Positions 10,168-11,617 of a stretch of 11,617 nt of DNA are shown piece after piece. The notes under the pieces are model-generated. The model did not search any database. It was not told where the DNA came from and saw nothing but the letters and a program-made list of their open reading frames with translations. This DNA is from Gammaproteobacteria bacterium. GTDB taxonomy: Bacteria > Pseudomonadota > Gammaproteobacteria > GCA-001735895. The translations under genes and the position numbers were made by a program. Each line of letters starts with the position of its first letter. Position 1 is the first letter of the stretch. Location of the stretch: NCBI GenBank assembly GCA_003645435.1, contig QNFD01000047.1, forward strand, positions 1 through 11,617, given 5' to 3'.

Positions 10168-11617
10168 TCTTAAAGCTGCGGAGTTAGTTAGCCGACAGGC
10201 GGACTGGCTAAAACATTATCGCCCGTCGATACGCATTAAAGAACAGGGTAAAGTAGTTTCAATCGGTGATGGCATTGCCTGGATAAGCGGCCTGCCGATG
10301 GCGGCTATCGATGACATACTGGCTTTTGAGGATGGCAGTCGGGCGATGGTGTTTGATCTGACCGAGAATCAGGTTGGCGCCGTGCTGCTGTACCAGACTG
10401 ACCAGTTAACCGCCGGTATCACGGCCTATCCTACCGGTAAGCTGTCAAGCGTACCGGTAGGCGACAGCCTGTTAGGTAGAGTTATCGATCCACAGGGAAT
10501 CCCTCTCGATGATCAGTCCTTACCTCCCCACCTGCCATGGCAACGCCTCGAGGCGAAATCACCGGTTATCGTTGCGCGTGATTTTGTGCACGAGCCCATC
10601 TACACAGGCATTAAAATTATCGATACATTGATCCCCATCGGTAAGGGTCAGCGTCAGTTGCTTATCGGTGACGAGGGGCTTGGCCGCAGTTCGATCGCGC
10701 TGGATACAGTAATCAACCAGCAGGGGAAAGATGTTCGTTGTGTTTATGTGCTGATTGGTCAGAAGCGCAGCAAGGTGGTGAGTATTATCAATACACTACG
10801 TTCGTACAATGCGCTGGATTACACCACGGTGGTGGTCGCGGAGGCGAGCGGATTACCCGGCCTGCAACACCTGGCCCCTTTCGCCGGCTGTGCCATTGCC
10901 GAATTCTGGATGCAGCAGGGCCACGATACTTTAGTGGTTTATGATGATCTGACGACACACGCCAAAACCTACCGTGAGCTTTCGTTGCTGTTACGCCGGC
11001 CACCAGGACGCGAGGCATATCCAGGTGACATTTTTTCAGTGCATGCGCGCTTGCTGGAACGTGCCACCTGTCTCAATGCCGCTCATGGCGGCGGCAGTAT
11101 GACGGCCCTGCCTATTGTCGAAACCAAACAGGGTGAAATCGCAGCCTATATTCCCACTAACCTGATCTCGATTACCGATGGTCAGATTTACCTGGACCAC
11201 GCGCTTTTTGTCGGTGGTTTTCGGCCGGCTATAGATATAGCTAAGTCCGTCTCCCGTATCGGCGGTAAGGCGCAACATCGGCGTATCAAGGAAGAAGCGG
11301 GACGATTGAAACTGGACTATTTGCAGTTTCTTGAACTAGAAGTTTTTACCCGGTTCGGAGCCCGGCTAGAGGCTTCCATGGAAGCAACCATCAAACGCGG
11401 CAGGGTGTTGCGAGAAATTCTTAAGCAGGATCGATTGATGCCCCTGCCAGCGACAGTTCAGCTGGCCTGGCTGACGGCCTTCAACGATGGTTGTTTTGAC
11501 GAGATAGATCCCGAGGAGGTATCTAGTCAACTTGATGCCCTGATACAGCATACACGAAACACCAATCTGACCCTTGATAGCCCCAGAGAAGAGTGGTCGG
11601 ATTTAATCACCAGCTGC
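10154..11617 (+). CDS. atpA: N-type ATPase subunit alpha (C-terminal end beyond window)
   Basis: Non-catalytic F1 subunit alpha. The frame is open from ATG 10154 to the right edge (488 codons); only a short C-terminal part is missing, and atpG (gamma) would be expected next. Landmarks: [50 protein letters not shown], and the arginine finger Arg368 in AKSVSRIGG, which acts at the beta catalytic site. The P-loop is abnormal: residues 172-179 read GDEGLGRS where most alpha subunits have GDRQTGKT, so the Walker lysine is Arg178, and Arg, Gln and Thr are replaced by Glu, Gly and Leu. The rest of the protein looks intact and well conserved, so this is not decay of the gene. It overlaps the end of atpF by 14 bases. 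Confidence 0.93.
   Translation, partial: MPNTNLKAAELVSRQADWLKHYRPSIRIKEQGKVVSIGDGIAWISGLPMAAIDDILAFEDGSRAMVFDLTENQVGAVLLYQTDQLTAGITAYPTGKLSSVPVGDSLLGRVIDPQGIPLDDQSLPPHLPWQRLEAKSPVIVARDFVHEPIYTGIKIIDTLIPIGKGQRQLLIGDEGLGRSSIALDTVINQQGKDVRCVYVLIGQKRSKVVSIINTLRSYNALDYTTVVVAEASGLPGLQHLAPFAGCAIAEFWMQQGHDTLVVYDDLTTHAKTYRELSLLLRRPPGREAYPGDIFSVHARLLERATCLNAAHGGGSMTALPIVETKQGEIAAYIPTNLISITDGQIYLDHALFVGGFRPAIDIAKSVSRIGGKAQHRRIKEEAGRLKLDYLQFLELEVFTRFGARLEASMEATIKRGRVLREILKQDRLMPLPATVQLAWLTAFNDGCFDEIDPEEVSSQLDALIQHTRNTNLTLDSPREEWSDLITSC

Overview
The window looks like a piece of a proteobacterial chromosome, most likely from a free-living gammaproteobacterium. This is an inference from the style of the proteins (Do-family protease, aldehyde dehydrogenase plus iron alcohol dehydrogenase pair), the Shine-Dalgarno use, the moderate GC content, and a repeat that resembles short palindromes common in that class. 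No rRNA, tRNA or CRISPR array was seen.

Layout. (1) Bases 1-2855 are a plus-strand metabolic block: the 3' part of an NAD(P)-type aldehyde dehydrogenase gene, a complete iron-containing alcohol dehydrogenase 20 bases downstream, and a PhzF-family isomerase-like gene. Between the last two lies an 81-base element with perfect 25-base inverted arms (1939-2019). It appears to have replaced the start region of the PhzF-like gene. (2) Bases 3095-4426 encode a polytopic membrane protein resembling the CaCA cation exchanger superfamily. (3) Bases 4590-6044, minus strand, encode a complete periplasmic Do/HtrA serine protease with two PDZ domains. (4) A gene-free region of about 300 bases separates the divergent protease gene and the last block. 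(5) From 6348 to the right edge runs a tightly packed plus-strand operon: beta (atpD), epsilon (atpC), AtpQ/AtpI-like, a (atpB), c (atpE), long b (atpF) and alpha (atpA, cut by the window edge).

The order of block 5 is that of the alternative 'N-ATPase' operons (atpDCQRBEFAG), not of the housekeeping atpIBEFHAGDC operon. The machine is expected to be a second rotary ATPase, working mainly as an ATP-driven ion pump. Several details are unusual. atpR is missing between atpQ and atpB. The c subunit keeps Glu63, Ser64 and Tyr68 of a Na+-type site but has Met30 where Na+ rings have Gln. The alpha subunit has a degenerate P-loop (GDEGLGRS instead of GDRQTGKT), while beta keeps an intact P-loop. The b subunit carries a C-terminal domain that looks like the C-terminal domain of delta, which would compensate for the missing atpH. 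The cation exchanger, the envelope protease and the ion pump could belong to one ion or envelope stress locus, but only their proximity supports that.

I found no wholly new system. The points most worth follow-up are the palindromic element at the phzF-like start and the set of residue changes in the N-type ATPase.
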